In this document: piece by piece, positions 35,595-48,608 of the stretch | How the letters are laid out: each line of letters begins with the position of its first letter | Numbering within the stretch: the first letter of the stretch is position 1 | Source of the DNA: Podocnemis expansa | Lineage: Eukaryota > Chordata > Testudines > Podocnemididae | NCBI GenBank assembly: GCA_007922195.1 | Contig: ML681989.1 | Location: 50,281,893-50,345,892 of the forward strand | Length of the DNA stretch: 64,000 bases | Reading direction: 5' to 3' | Notes under the pieces: generated by a model | Told to the model about the DNA's origin: nothing | Databases searched by the model: none | The model's input: only the letters and a program-made list of their open reading frames with translations | Position numbers and translations under genes: made by a program

Positions 35595-36436
35595 TTCCCT
35601 ACACCCCCTAGTTACCAGCCAGTAACAGTGTTACACTGATTTCGTGAGCACCCCAAATATTTCCCTTACACGCCCCCTGAATTTCTCAGCACCCCCCAGT
35701 TGGCAGCCAGTGTTACAGTGATTTCGTGAGCACCCCAAATACTTCCCTTACACGCCCCCTGAATTTCTCAGCACCCCCCAGTTGGCAGCCAGTGTTATAG
35801 TGATTTCGTGAGCACCCCAAATACTCCCTCACACGCCCCCTGAATTTCCCAACACCCCCCAGGTGCCAGCTAGTAACAGTGTTACACGGATTTCGTGAGC
35901 ACCCCAACACCCCTTCTGAATTTCCCAACACCCCCCCACTTGTCAGCTAGTAATAGTGTTATACTGATTTCCTGAGTACCCCGAATACTCCACCTAGGCC
36001 CTCTTACATCCTGAATTTCCCGTACCCCCAGTTGTCAGCTAGTAACAGTTATGCCGAATTAGTGAGCCCCCCAATACCCCCTACACCCCTGAATCTTCAA
36101 ACACCCCCCAGTTGTCAGCTAGTAACAGTGTTATACCAATTTAGTGAGCACCCCCAACACCCCTCCTGAATTTCCCAACACTCCCCCACTTGTCAGCTAG
36201 TAATAGTGTTATACTGATTTCCTGAGCACCCCAAATACTCCTCCTACACCCCTCCGGAATTTCGCAGCACCCCCAGGTGTCAGCTGGTGACAGTGTTATA
36301 CCAATTTTGTGAGTACCCCCAAACCCCCTTACACCCTCCCTACAGCCCCCTCAATTTCCTAACGCCCCCAGTCGTGAGCTAGTAACATTGTTACACCAAA
36401 TTATCGAGCACCCCCAATACCCCCCCACGCCCACGC
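35595..36436. repeat. Minisatellite array 2, same ~85-bp unit, ~10 copies
   Basis: Units carry gtcagctagtaacagtgtta and gatttcgtgagcacccc or its variants; the motif recurs near 35608, 35696, 35780, 35861, 35938, 36029, 36109, 36188, 36273 and 36370. Unit, orientation, copy number and overall length match array 1. Like array 1 it ends in taatttcaagtcctg followed by gaatactg. Confidence 0.93.
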
Positions 36437-36586
36437 TAATTTCAAGTCCTGGGGGAATACTGTCTCCCAGCCAGTCCGCTCCCCTCTCCGCAGAGCCGGT
36501 GCGTCCCCTTCCCCCCATCGCAAGACTCCGCTTCCCATTCCCGTCCCGGCCGGCCCCCCTGGACAGATCTGTTCCCTGCTCTTACC

Positions 36587-36628
<42 letters not shown>
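36587..36628. repeat. AAT trinucleotide repeat
   Basis: An uninterrupted (AAT)14 run, long enough to be polymorphic. Confidence 0.97.
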
Positions 36629-36629
<1 letters not shown>

Positions 36630-39054
36630 TGGGGGGGCAGTTCCCCAGTGGAATTGCCGCCCTCACCAGAAATGTTTCCCCCCATCCCCGACTGAAACTC
36701 CCCAACGCGCCGTGCTCGCGTGTGAATTGTTTGGCGGGGGTGGGCGGGGTGGCGCGGGAAGGAGGCAGGTCTCCCTCCTGGGTTTTCTTTCTGCCTAGGT
36801 TGGGAGTCCTTTAATCGCTGGGCTGGCGGTTATCTGCTGCATCTATTTACTTTGGCAACGCTGCTTTTGGCTCAGGCGGCTCGCTGGTAAATTTCATGTT
36901 CCTGACGCCCGACTTGACTGATGCTCGCACGTTTGGTGGCTCTGCGATCGTGGTAGTTATGTAAAGGGCTCGGGAATCTCTCATTGCGAGAGTAGCTGAT
37001 TTCCCAGCAGAGGGGAGGCCGGAGCAGGGCCCCACCCCATTTTTATGATGCTTAGGGACAAATGCTGCTCGCTTTCCTCACGCGAGTAATCTTTGGCTCT
37101 AGATACCGCTCCCGCGGAAGATACTTAGAGGGTTCCTGTTGCGGCCAATTGAAGCAGGATCGGGCTCATGTCAGGACTGTTCTTTGTTAATTCTCTCCAG
37201 GCAGAGCACACATTGCAATTTATCCGGGCCCATCTTTCATTGCTGCGTGGAGGATTCAGTGTGAGAAATGTAATAACACATTTAGCTTCCTACTTGTACA
37301 TACCGCTTACCTTGCCTTAAAAAAAGAGCCTATTCATAGGTGCACAGAACCTATTGGACCAAAGGGTTTGTATTGTAACCAAAGGAGTGACTTATTTTTA
37401 AATGTGGGGGGAAAAAACAGAAGTTGGGTAAGGAAGGTTGGGCCAAAGCACAACTCCCACTGTGAATCTGAGTCCAGTTACCAAGAATGTTTGAGCTGCC
37501 AGAAAATAAAATAAAAAATAGTGTGACAATTGGGTTGATATTCTGTGTGATTTTATTCTGACTGTTCTAGTTTTCACTCTATTAGTTTTTTGTTTTTTTT
37601 AAATCATCCCTCTCAAAGCAGAAGTGAAATATCAGTTGTCTGAAACCCAAAGCTCTAGACCCCACAGCTGAGCTGTGATACCTTGAAGAGTCTAAAAACA
37701 GCTGATGCAAATGAAAAAAAAAAAACTCACTTGGTTTTTAAGCTGGGTTTGAGAAAACAGTTGCAAGAGTCTTAGGTATCTACTAAGCCTCCAAGCTGTT
37801 TTCCACTGTGATAAGAGTTCCCCCCCAAAGGCTAGAAAAGTTTCTATATTACATTCAGGGTTCATGGGGTACACATCTGAAATCTATCCCACACATTTTT
37901 TTAATCTCCCGTAACAACCAGGACACCTGGACTATTACCGTGTAAAGTTTTTTTTTTTTCTTTTTTTTAACTTTTAGGGCTAGACATTAAAAGTTATTCC
38001 AGTGAACACACATGAGTTACAGCCACAGAACTGCAGAAAAGGCCTCTGGTGTTTTTGTTACCCTGGGGGAAAACCTAATTAAAATTGCCCTTTTTACTTG
38101 AAAAGTAGATGAGAGATTCCCTTCTCATTGTGAGCAAAGTAACCGGCTGCTCTTGGATTGAGTTAATTCTTGTAAAAACATAAAATTGATTTATTTTACT
38201 TTTAGGCCTCCTCCATAAAATCTACACGTAAGGAAGCAAAAACACCCTGACCCTCAGTTTAAAAAGGCCTTGCTTTTTAGGACTGTTCAGCTCCAGTTAT
38301 CTTGAGGAAGGCCCAAAAGTGTGCCCAGGGATTTTTTTTTTTTAATGTCTTTTCTTTAACTCTTTTTTGCTTTCTCACTCGAGTCTCCTCCCGGTGCAGA
38401 GGACCAGAAGGATGTTTGTTATTCTGTCAGCTTTACTGGTGTTTTTTCCCGTCTCAAAGCTTTGCAGCTGGAGAGTGGGAGAGGCGATCCACACTTCCCT
38501 GTGAAGCCATTGATTGGAGCTGCCGTTCAGTCCCCCGGCGGGGCTGGCTCGGCTGCTGGGAGCACACAGGGCTCTGTTTCCTTCACGCTGATGAAGGCGA
38601 CGCCTCTGTACATGCGGAGCCCGGCCTTGCCTGCAGACTAGCCGGCCGCCTTCCCCCTCCCACAAGCCCTTAAGGGAGCTGACCCGGAGGTCAGGCCGCT
38701 GTACACTGCACTCAGCGAAGGCAGGATTTCAATGAAAGCTTAGAGAGCGCGCCATACAGACACGCTGGGGTCCTTGCACTGATGTTTTTATAAAGTATGG
38801 TGAGAATGCGTTCACAAACACAGCACTTAACAGCTCCGGCAAGACAAATCCACTGAATGGCACTTCTAACATGAGGCTTCAAAGGGGGCGGGGGTGGGGG
38901 GAGCTAGTTCACTCCCTCTTTACTTTACCTGCCATTCCCTGAATCACAATAGTAAGAATAAGACCTTATTCTGAAATCGACGTGGGGTGACTAAGGCATG
39001 GCCGGGATCACTCCTTCTAAACTAGAAGGTTAATCACGGCTTCAATCTTCATGG

Positions 39055-39292
39055 GGTCTTGTGGCATTTAAAGACTAACAGATGTATTTATCGCATGAGC
39101 TTTCCTGGGAGAAAATCCCACTTGGTCAGGTGCTTCGCAAAATCGCAAGGACACTATACCTTACCTCACAGGGGTATCCTGAGGATACATAACCCAGGCC
39201 CGTGCCATATCCAGAAGTGGGATTTTCTCCCACGAAAGCTCATGCAAAAAAATAAACCTGTTAGTCTTTAAGTGCCACACGACTCCTTGTTT
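39055..39292. mobile_element. Inverted pair of SINE arms
   Basis: The left arm (about 39058-39130: cttgtggcatttaaagacta through gagaaaatcccacttgg) and right arm (about 39212-39292: agtgggattttctcccacg through gccacacgactccttg) are inverted complements. About 80 bp lie between them, including cttacctcacaggggtatcc, which resembles a MIR tail. No target duplication was found. Confidence 0.7.
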
Positions 39293-42200
39293 TTCTACGA
39301 TGATTAGCGCCAAGGAAAAACCTGTAAACGGCTGGTCGCTATCCTGAAAGTTGAACAGCCCTGTTTTACATCAGATCTTTACTGTTGCCGACTCTAAACT
39401 CTGTTTTTAAGGGATGTGAATAAATTTGAATAACAAAACCAGACAAACCTTCAGTGGGTCTGTCCTCCTTTCAGATCGGAAACAGTGCCAGCCTGTTGTT
39501 AGGAAATCCTGCAAACTCCCATTGAACTCAAAGCTATTCTGCATATTACAAGTACTGTAATTGTATTTTCTAGCGCTGGGCTATTCTGTTCATATTAGAT
39601 CCATTTTTCTCCGAGACAGAAGATTTTCCTCCATGTTATGGGCCAGCCTCTGAGATTCTTTTCAAAGGGAAGCCACGAAAATATTGCTTCACACCCCTCC
39701 CCCACGCCATAAAACAGTATTGATGTGTTTGACATCTCCCGACAACATTTGAAACCACCTTAACTAACAACAGTAAATGCGGTTTTATAAATTTCTGTTC
39801 CAGGCTGGGGTCTGATTATTTGGAGTGCCGCAGTTATAAAGGCCAATACCAGCTGTTAGGGTGGAAACATCTATGGGCCGCACAGCATCATTCAAAAGGG
39901 AAACAGTGTGAAAGTTGTGACGCTCATCCGCAACCAAGCGAAAATTCAAGCTGAGGCTGTTTTTTCTGTCCGTAATGTAAAATACTGAGGAAACAAACTC
40001 AGCGAAGGAGTTAGGGATAGCAGAGCATGCTAGTCCTTTCATTTCCTGGCATTTCTTGTGAAAAAGCACAAACACCACCACAAACTGTGACAAAAAAAAA
40101 CCAAACCAACCCTAATTTAATCAGTCACACCTTCCTGAAATGATCTAGCCACCTGCCCAGTCCACCAGCCCCTCCATTCTCTCCAGTTAGGCAGTTTCCC
40201 TTATCATGCAGCTGATCAGCTCTCCCGTAGGTAAAAGACACAAAGCTACGCGCTTCCTGGCCAAAGCAAAGCGTCTCCGGGGTCTGCTTTGAGGAAGCAC
40301 ACTGCAAACTCCTGATCGATATTCCCGAAACAAACCCCTACCCCCTGAGTGCATAGCACCCACCGCTTGAAGTTCAACATCTCAGCCATTTTGTTTGTTG
40401 GCTCGGTTCAAGACTGGAAAGAGTCCGGGAGGGAGCAAGGGGTAGCATTTTTGGCGGCCCTCTGGAGACCAGAGGGCCCTGATCAGCCCCGGCCTGTCAC
40501 TTCTGGGGTGCAAGGGAAGCGGCAAGATGCCCATCCCGAGGGGGAGGGGGAGCCTCCCAGTGCTCTGACAACCAATCAAGGAGCGATGTTGACAGGTTGT
40601 GAAAGGAGCACTGTCTGAAATCCTGTCCAGTTTTCCTAGCAGCAAGATGCAGCTGCGAAGCAGGGCCCTGCAGGGGTTGGGGGGCGGGGAGGAGAATTCT
40701 TGCCGGGAATAAAAACCAGAATGCGCGATTTTTTTCCAGCCCTTTGCATCTTCCCGTTCCCAACTCAGCGATTTAAATACGGGTGGCTAACCGACTGCAC
40801 ATGCAACGCTGAAGCTACAACGGAGAGCCTCTGAGCTCCAGACAGAGCAATTCAATCTCTAATCGCTTGCTCAAATTCGTGTTTAAATTAAAGCCGTTCG
40901 CCTCTCAAGCCTGAGTCTGCAGCTAATTTTTGCTGTTGATTTATAAACCTTCCACCATGGGTTTTTGCACTGGAAAGGCTGACAGACCCTTCAGGACGTA
41001 CCAGGCATCTGTGTAATGCACAAAGCAGAGCCTCGAATCCCAGCCATTAGCGGCCTGCGTGTGACACAGACAAACGACCAAATGCCCACCGAGCTTCAGA
41101 GTTTAAATATCGTACAATACAAGGGGAAACGCCATTATTTTAAAGCCTGGCTTCGCAGACGCTCGCTTGTACCTTCATAATTTGACCCAGTCAGCGAATC
41201 ATCCCCGTCTACCTTTATTTTTAGGGGGGGGGGAGAAAAGAGAGGAGCCAATCCTGTTTCTGAAAAGCTAGTATAATTCTGTGCTTGGGTTCATAAACAG
41301 TGAGTTTCTGCTATTTTAGAAGTGACTGTAAATTCACGTATTAAAACTGAGTGCGGAAACGATTGAATGAATGAACGAGGCCTCCAGAGTCAGCCGAATG
41401 CACCATTGAATCGTCCTTGTGGGTGACTGGTATTAAGTGACTAGATTTGCAGATCAACTGAAATCCCAACAGCGGCGGTTTTCCTAACTCGACTGCACAT
41501 GCATGACATGGAAATGGGCAGCCTAAAAGCAGGGGTGGGGGTGGGGGGGAAGCACAGGCGTCTTTCCTACAGAGAACATCTCCGATTTTTTAAATGGTCC
41601 TATTTTCATGGACGACACAGAGAGATTCCTTAGTCCTGTAGTTAACACTTCACCGTGTTTTCAGCAATTAAGGCAAGAGGGGGTGGGCACAAAGATAAGC
41701 CACTTTTTATTCCTCCCTGCAAGTGTGAAAGATAAGATAAGAGTAAGCAGGGGCAAAATGTCTGCTTACCGCCCCCCCCCCTCAGCGATTCTGATCTGTC
41801 ACCTCTTATCTCAAAAAATGTTCATTTCGAAAGCAGCTTCAAAAAGCCTAAGAAATAAAGAAGTGTTTTCAGTTAGAAAGTGGCACTGAAAAACAAGTTC
41901 CTTTCCACGGGTTACTGTAACTAGAACAAAGCAAGAGCTCAAGTTTTCTTCTGAATGCCTCCGTTGGAAACCAGACTTATTCAGGTAATTAATTTAATTA
42001 AATTAAAAGAGGAGTGATTACAGTTCACTGTGCATCCCACCTCTTGTTCTCAGTCAGCGCCCTTCGATTTTAGTAGTTCGGGAACTTGTCTTTGTTTTAT
42101 AACCACTCGCTGCCTTGAAACTAAGCAGGTAGCTGTATTTGGGAGGGTCACATAACAGTGTCAACATATGGTGATTGTTAATCCACAATAAGAGCCTCTC

Positions 42201-42399
42201 CGGACTTTTAACGGGCCTTTTTTAGAGTTAAAAGGGAGGGCAATGCCACAGGACTGGCTGGAGATTAAACCGGTGCAGCAGTGGGTTGAAAGTAAATAAA
42301 TAAATGAAGGTCGCTCACAAAAGAGAAGGCTTTCTCATATTTGTAGGCCCGGGAAAGTTCTATAGTTTCACCCCACCTGACATGCTATCTGCTTCTCAT

Positions 42400-43870
42400 T
42401 TGGGCTAAGGCAGTGCCCTCGGCTGCCTCCCTCCCGTCCCCGCTCCAGGCACGGAGGCCTGGAAGAGACCTGGATGTGTCAGGACAGGCAGCCCCACATC
42501 GCAGGCAGGCAGTTTTCCAAGGGAGACGGACACTGAGCACCTCGGTGGAGCCTGAGAGCAAGAGCAGGACACCCCAGCCCCCGGCACACACGGGGGTCAG
42601 AGGGGCAGAGGCTACCCAGCCTTTCCTTCCAGCACTGCAGATGGGGGGGGTGTTTACTCCTTGCTCAGTCCCGCTCCCCTTCCTGACCTGGCCTAGATCT
42701 TAAATCGGGGGGAGGGCACCCGAGCCAGAACGGTGCCCTGACATGCTGATCTCCTCCCACCTACAGTTACCAGGTGTCAGGCAGAAGGAGCAGCCTCCTT
42801 TTTACCCTTAGGTCCTCCGTCTGGCAGGCATTTAAAAAACACAGGATTTTGTCCGGCTTTTTACTGGCAGGGGTCAAACGATGCCGGAACACCCTATTTT
42901 TAGAGGCAAGCGTTCCAGGACCCCCTGAAAACAGAAGACTATTACATGAATACTGCTATTTTTCCCAGGTGTCCTCCAGTGTTCTCCTTTTCCTACTTCC
43001 CTGGCCTCCTTTCCAGGCTTTGGAGCCTGCTAACCCTACTCCCACCACGCCCAGAAGCCCGGGCCGGAGGGCCAGGTCCTTCCAAGTGCCAGCGGCTCTG
43101 GCCTTCCCTCCTGCCCCCCATGTGCCCCCCAGGGTGCAGCGCCCAAACCCGGGCTGGGAGGCAGCGCAGGCCTCCGCAATGAGCCCGGCTGCTGTCCCTG
43201 CCCGGCCGGGAGCGCACGCACACACGGAAGCGCAGCAGCTGCTGAGAGCAGATCTCCCTGCGGCGAGAGGGGAGTTCCCCGAGGCCGGCCGGCCTCCTCC
43301 TCCTCCTTCTCCTGCCCTTCTCAGAAACCTGCCACAGCGCTTTTCTCGTAGCCGCCGGGTCAGCGGTAGCTGCTGACACAAACCACCTCGCCTAGCCCCA
43401 GCGCTGCGGGATTAGTCACCTCCAGAGTTCCCCTAAACCAGCCACTCGGCCAGCCCCAGGCCCAGCCCTCAGCGGGCCTGTCTCCCCGGCCACCCTCCGG
43501 CCTGAGTCCCGAGCCCAACCCGACGGGGCGACCCGCCGCGCCACGGAGGGGAGGGGAGGGGCAGGAGGCTGCGCGGGGATCGGGGGGGGGGGCGTTCCGG
43601 GCCGACGGGCCAGGCGCTTCTCGCTCTCAAATGATCGCGAAGCGTTTTATCTTCACAGGCACATCAGCAGCTAACGAAGCTCGGCGGCTGCAACCCACAC
43701 GACTCTGGTTCCCTGCATTTATCCTTCAATAAAAGCCGATTCCTTTATTAGAAACAGGAGACTTGTCTCCTCCCGCCCCTATCACAGCACAACCGGCGAG
43801 GCGCAGCCGGAGCCTCCCCCCGCCGCTCTCACCCCCCTAGCCCCTCGCCAGGAGCAGCGCACGGCCCCCA
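42400..43870. promoter_or_regulatory. GC-rich region / weak CpG island
   Basis: GC content is raised, with CG clusters mainly at 43050-43330 and 43480-43630. It contains the TA-flanked element at 42762-43038, so only the right part is a plausible island. Confidence 0.4.
42762..43038. mobile_element. Nonautonomous DNA element, TA-flanked, copy 1
   Basis: It is homologous over its length to 61636-61925 (shared segments such as ctccttttcctacttccctg and cctcctttccaggctttgg). The ends TA-cagttacca and gctaaccc-TA are degraded versions of the gggttacca termini seen in copy 2. Confidence 0.72.
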
Positions 43871-43875
43871 GCCAC

Positions 43876-44409
43876 GGACGGTGAGTGCCGCCCCCACCAA
43901 TTCCCCCCCGGCAGAGCCACCCACCGGTGCCCCATCACCCCCCCCAGTGCTCCATTAATTCCCCACCAGAGCCACCCACCGGTGCCCTATCAACCCCGCC
44001 CAGTCACCCACCACTGCCCCATCAACCCCCCCAATGCCACCCACCTGCGCCCGTCAACCCGCCCACTGCTCCATCAACCCCCCACCAGAGCCACCCACCG
44101 TCACCCACCACTGCCACCCACCTGCGCCCCATCAACCCCCCACTGCTCCATTAACCCCCCCACCAGGGCCACCCACCAGTGCCCCATCAAACCCTCCACC
44201 ACTGCTCCACCAATGCCTCATCAACCCCCTGCCGCTGCCCCGTCAACCCCCCGAGCCACCCACCATTGCCCCATCATCCCCTCGCCACTGCCCATCCCCC
44301 CCGTACCCCATTAACCCCTTGCCACTGCCCCATCCCCCCACCAGTGCCCCATCATCCCCTCACCACTGCCCCATCCCCCCGTACCCCATTAACCCCTTGC
44401 CACTGCCCC
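43876..44409. repeat. C-rich tandem array abutting assembly gap
   Basis: Imperfect units of about 35-40 bp built from gagccacccaccggtgcccc and atcaacccccc. The array runs straight into the run of N, so its full length is unknown. The G-rich strand could form quadruplexes, a common cause of gaps. Confidence 0.9.
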
Positions 44410-44809
44410 NNNNNNNNNNNNNNNNNNNNNNNNNNNNNNNNNNNNNNNNNNNNNNNNNNNNNNNNNNNNNNNNNNNNNNNNNNNNNNNNNNNNNNNNNNN
44501 NNNNNNNNNNNNNNNNNNNNNNNNNNNNNNNNNNNNNNNNNNNNNNNNNNNNNNNNNNNNNNNNNNNNNNNNNNNNNNNNNNNNNNNNNNNNNNNNNNNN
44601 NNNNNNNNNNNNNNNNNNNNNNNNNNNNNNNNNNNNNNNNNNNNNNNNNNNNNNNNNNNNNNNNNNNNNNNNNNNNNNNNNNNNNNNNNNNNNNNNNNNN
44701 NNNNNNNNNNNNNNNNNNNNNNNNNNNNNNNNNNNNNNNNNNNNNNNNNNNNNNNNNNNNNNNNNNNNNNNNNNNNNNNNNNNNNNNNNNNNNNNNNNNN
44801 NNNNNNNNN
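44410..44809. other. Assembly gap (400 N)
   Basis: Exactly 400 unknown bases. Any open frame spanning them is an artefact. Confidence 1.
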
Positions 44810-45960
44810 GGGACTGGGCGGCGGGCGCGCGCCGCGCTGGTGTGACGCGGGGCCGCTGCCGGGCGGCGCGAGGCTTTCCCCGGGCGCGCGGGCGCTCCGG
44901 GTGCCCGCGAGCTCCCCCCCAGCTCCCCGCGCGCGCTGCGCCCCGGGGAGGCTGCCAAGGCGGGGCCGGGCCGGCGCGCGCCGCTCGCTCGCCCTCGCCC
45001 CGCGATTGGGCGCCTGGCTCCAGCGGAGGCAGGTGACTGCGCCCGGCACAATGAGAATAAAGCGCGGCTGGCTGGGCGGCGGCCCCCATCTCCCCCCGGC
45101 CGGGCCCCAGCGCCGCTCTCGCACCCCACCCGTCCCTCGCCCCGCGGGGGAGGAGGCGGCGGCTGCAAAGGGCCGGGCCTGGGAGCAGCCGGCGCTGGGG
45201 AAGCTGCAGGGCTGCAGCCAGCGCCGGCCCCTCCTTTCCCCCGCTGCCCGGCGGGCGGGGATCGCCCAGCTGCTTCCCCGCGATAAGGTGCAGGCTGCGA
45301 AGCAGGAGGCGGTGACGGCGCAGCGCGGGCTCGCCCGGGGCCAGCTGCCCCCGCCGGGGGGCCCTGCGGGGCGGATGTTTTGCGCTGCAAGGCGGCTCCT
45401 CGCACGTTTCCCGCGGCTCGCAAGGAGCCGAGAGGCGCCGCGCGCTGTGCCAGGAAAAGATGGCGCGCGCTCGCCCTGCCTTCCCCGCGCCGCCCCTCCC
45501 CCGCCCGCCTCGCGCCGCTTCCTCCCCGCCAGCTGAGCCGGGCAGGTTGCGCGCGCTCCCCGCCCGCAGCCGGACCCCTCCGCCCTTTGCACCCCGCCTC
45601 GGTGGGCCCCCTTCGCCTTTGTCTGGGCCGGGGAGGCTGCTTGGGGGAATTTCCCCAGCAGCTGCCCCTGCTTTCTTCCTCTCCCCTCCGGCGAGGGGCT
45701 GCGGTTTGCAAGGCACCGGCTCCCTGTGCCTCTGCACGCCTGGCGGAGAGGGCTGCTCCTGCAGCGAGCACTGGCCCCCGGGGGGCGTTGCCCCGCCGGG
45801 AGTTGTTGTTTGCTGCCTGCTGCTCCCGCTTTGCCAGCGCTCCGGCCTGTTAAACCTGCTGCACGGCGCTGGCTCCTTCCCTCCCTCCTCCCTGCCTCCC
45901 GTGCAGATCTAACACTTCGGGCGCGTCTCTCGGCCGGTGCCGCACAGCCTGCGGGCCTGC
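44810..45960. promoter_or_regulatory. CpG island
   Basis: Very CG-dense (for example 44815-45010) with GC-box-like ggcggggccgggccgg and a plus-strand YY1-like aaagatggcgcgcg at about 45456-45469. Its left part is lost in the gap. It could be a distal BCOR promoter or that of a divergent noncoding transcript. Confidence 0.65.
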
Positions 45961-48522
45961 CCGAGTGCTAACTTTCTTTTTTTATCTGCGAATGACAGGC
46001 AGTCTTGCTCTCTTCGCCGAGAGTCTGCTGCATTCATTGCACGGGGCACTGGGGCGGCAGGCCTGGGGGGGATTAATCGCCGGCTCCTTCCAGCCCTTCC
46101 TGCTCGGACTTTTCCAAAACGGCCCTGAGCTGGGACTGATTTTTTTTTTTTAAAGGCTCATTTCTGCTCTCCGGAGGCGGTGGTGGTTTGAGGTAGCCCC
46201 TTGCCCACAGCTGCGGACCGAGGAGGGAGAGGTCAGGTTTGCAGAGGCGCTGTGTGCCTGCAAATCTATTTGTGTAAGGATTTGCATCAAAGGAGCACAG
46301 ATCTTTTCCCCCTGACGTTTAAAATGCAAATTTCGTGCTGGTGTTTCTAGGCAGAGGCTTTGTACGCCGGTGTGATCTCACTCGATGTACGTGTGTGTTT
46401 TGCCTCCCATCTGAGAAGAGAAATAAGCCACCTTTCTCGACGACTTCTGGGGCCTGGATCGCATCTAAATGTGGGCTTTAGCGCCCTTTGCATCCGAGCT
46501 CTTTCACAGCCCTTAATCTGCCCGACGGACCTTATTTTCTCTGCCTGCTCAGTCGTGACTGGTCGAATGAGCCCGGCTGATCGGCGGCAGCGAAAGGGTT
46601 TGCACGTGGCCTTTTCAAACGTTTCCTTTGCCCGACGCCTCCTTCATCTATTTCGTGAGCGGGAAATGGTGTGTGGAGTGACTGAACCTAATAAGTTGTC
46701 TACTTGTTCATTTCAGGGACATTGATTTCTGGTCGCAAGGCACTCTGTTTTAGCGCTGGCTGCGGCTGCGGGGCATTTTACAGACGGTCTTTAGCCTAGA
46801 TAAATGTAGGCGAGAATGTGAACGTTATTAGCCAAATAAATAAATCATTAACCCAGCCCTATTGCTATTTTCGCCTGCTTTCCAAGGAGAAACGCTGCCA
46901 AAGTGGCAGAGGAGAAAAGCCGCTTGCAGAGGCACACTGTGTCCCCGCTGCTGGCTTTTCACTTTCCTCCATTTTGCACGGTGCCAGGCCAGCCCGGCGG
47001 CTGGCGAAGTGTTGCTGAAGGAAGGGAAACTCCTCGCCTTGCAGCGCGCCTGCAGCCCAGACGTGCCACTAACCTGGTCTCTCCCTCCCGATTGAACATT
47101 AACAAATCTCGACCCCCTGGGGCACACCCCGAGGCCTTGCTTTGCAGACCTTTGTCTGCTTTTCTAAGGCAAGGCAGGCAGACACCAGGCACTTTGCTCC
47201 TTAAATGCAGTTGGGCTAATCAGATTACAGCGGGGCTAGTTTCAGATAATTTTTGTAGATTAAAAACCTTGTGGGCTGACCCTGGGAGCCGTGTCACCGA
47301 ACCGATGCGCCTTGGGGGCTCACTCGGTTCAATAGGAAAAAGGACATTTGCTCCTCTTATAAAAGGGTTGAGCAAACTCTCGGCCACTCAGCACACACGG
47401 GCTGCCCGTGAAGTGGCCGGGGAGACACCCCCCCCCGCCGGTCTGACTGCTAATCACGCCCCCGGGAGCTGCTGCCCCCATCTCCATTGCAAAGGGCGAA
47501 GGCGGTTCTGCGGGCTCGCAAAGTAAATAGTGTCTCGATTGGAAACAGCCTGTGTCGGAAAGCAGAAATCTTCCGCTTCTTAGCACTTAGCAACCGCTAG
47601 TTGCGCGCTCCCCCGAGCCGTGCTCGGCTTGATTTACTTTCTGGTGGGGAGGCAGATATTCACTTGTCAGTTCAAGGGCAGGACAGCCGCTTTGCAAGGC
47701 CGGCTTGGGGGCCAGCAAGCTCCCGGGGACAAGGTTCTGCTCCACCACCCAGAGCCGCCTTTGTCCTGCCTTCGCCTTCCCCAGTCCGCCCCTCTTTCTG
47801 CCTTCCCCTGCCTGCTCTGAAGGCTTCATTTCCCGACCCATTCGGGGCCGAGGGGCGGGGTGATTAGCAATGTAAAAGACAGGGCAAATGCTAAGCGCTG
47901 AAGCCGCAGCGAGCAAACAGAAGCGAGCTCTGCTGGCCCAAGGCCCAGCCCCGTCCCTTGCCATGGCAGCTTGGCTTGTGTTTGGACTCGGCTCTAGTCT
48001 AGCCGCAGGCTGGGGGGACTTCCCAAGCAAGGATAAACACGCTTCATTCACGTGATCTGGCTAGACGGGGCCAGCTTTACGTTTCTCTTCCAAGGCAGCG
48101 TCTCAAAAACCAGTTGACACGCAAGTGTGCAATGACTTCTGCTACCACCGTCGCTCGGTCGCCTAAGCTAAAACCCGTCTGGACACAAAAGCCTGCTGAA
48201 GAATCGTCAGGGCAGAGCAAAAGCCGAGGAACTAACATGTAGGACTTCAGCTCCTTATCTCAAGCATGGGTGTCTTAAAAAGGCGTCCGTCCCCCCCCAT
48301 AGTGAGAAACCAAATGTGTGGAATTTTTGCCTTAATAAGGGACTGCAGGAAGGACACTTAGTTAGGGACTGACTCCGGCTTCTGATAAATATATTTTATG
48401 TTCCTTCCCAGTACACTCATTGGCCTGAATGGAGACCCATCACAGACTGAGGGATTAATTTACTGAGTGGGGCAGTAAGGTGCCTCTTCATTAAAGGCTG
48501 GTCTTTAGCTACCAGAGTATAA

Positions 48523-48608
48523 AGCAAAACAAACCAGGAGTCCTGTGCCTAGGGACTAACAAATTTATTTCTCGCATGAGCTTTTGTGGAAGAAAATCCC
48601 ACTTAGAC
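48523..48608 (+). mobile_element. SINE left arm
   Basis: aggagtcctgtgcctaggga, then ctaacaaatttatttctcgc and atgagcttttgtgg...aaaatcccactta match the SINE arm. A reversed arm of the same family lies 840 bp to the right (49449-49557). Confidence 0.7.

Larger units (their letters stand above)
32270..35600. promoter_or_regulatory. Largest CpG island; candidate BCOR promoter
   Basis: More than 3 kb of CG-dense sequence with GC boxes (35005-35030, repeated ccccgcc), trinucleotide runs and several minus-strand donor-like sites: 33134/33133 (CCAAG|GTGAGC), 34289/34288 (CCAG|GTAAAC) and 34551/34550 (GCAAG|GTCAGT). A minus-strand YY1-like AACATGGCGCTGC at 34727-34715 suggests transcription toward BCOR. 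Open frames here run on both strands and are compositional. Confidence 0.6.

Noticed and set aside
44034..45771. Open frames of 400-500 residues on both strands
   Set aside because: They span 400 N and a tandem repeat; artefacts of the gap.
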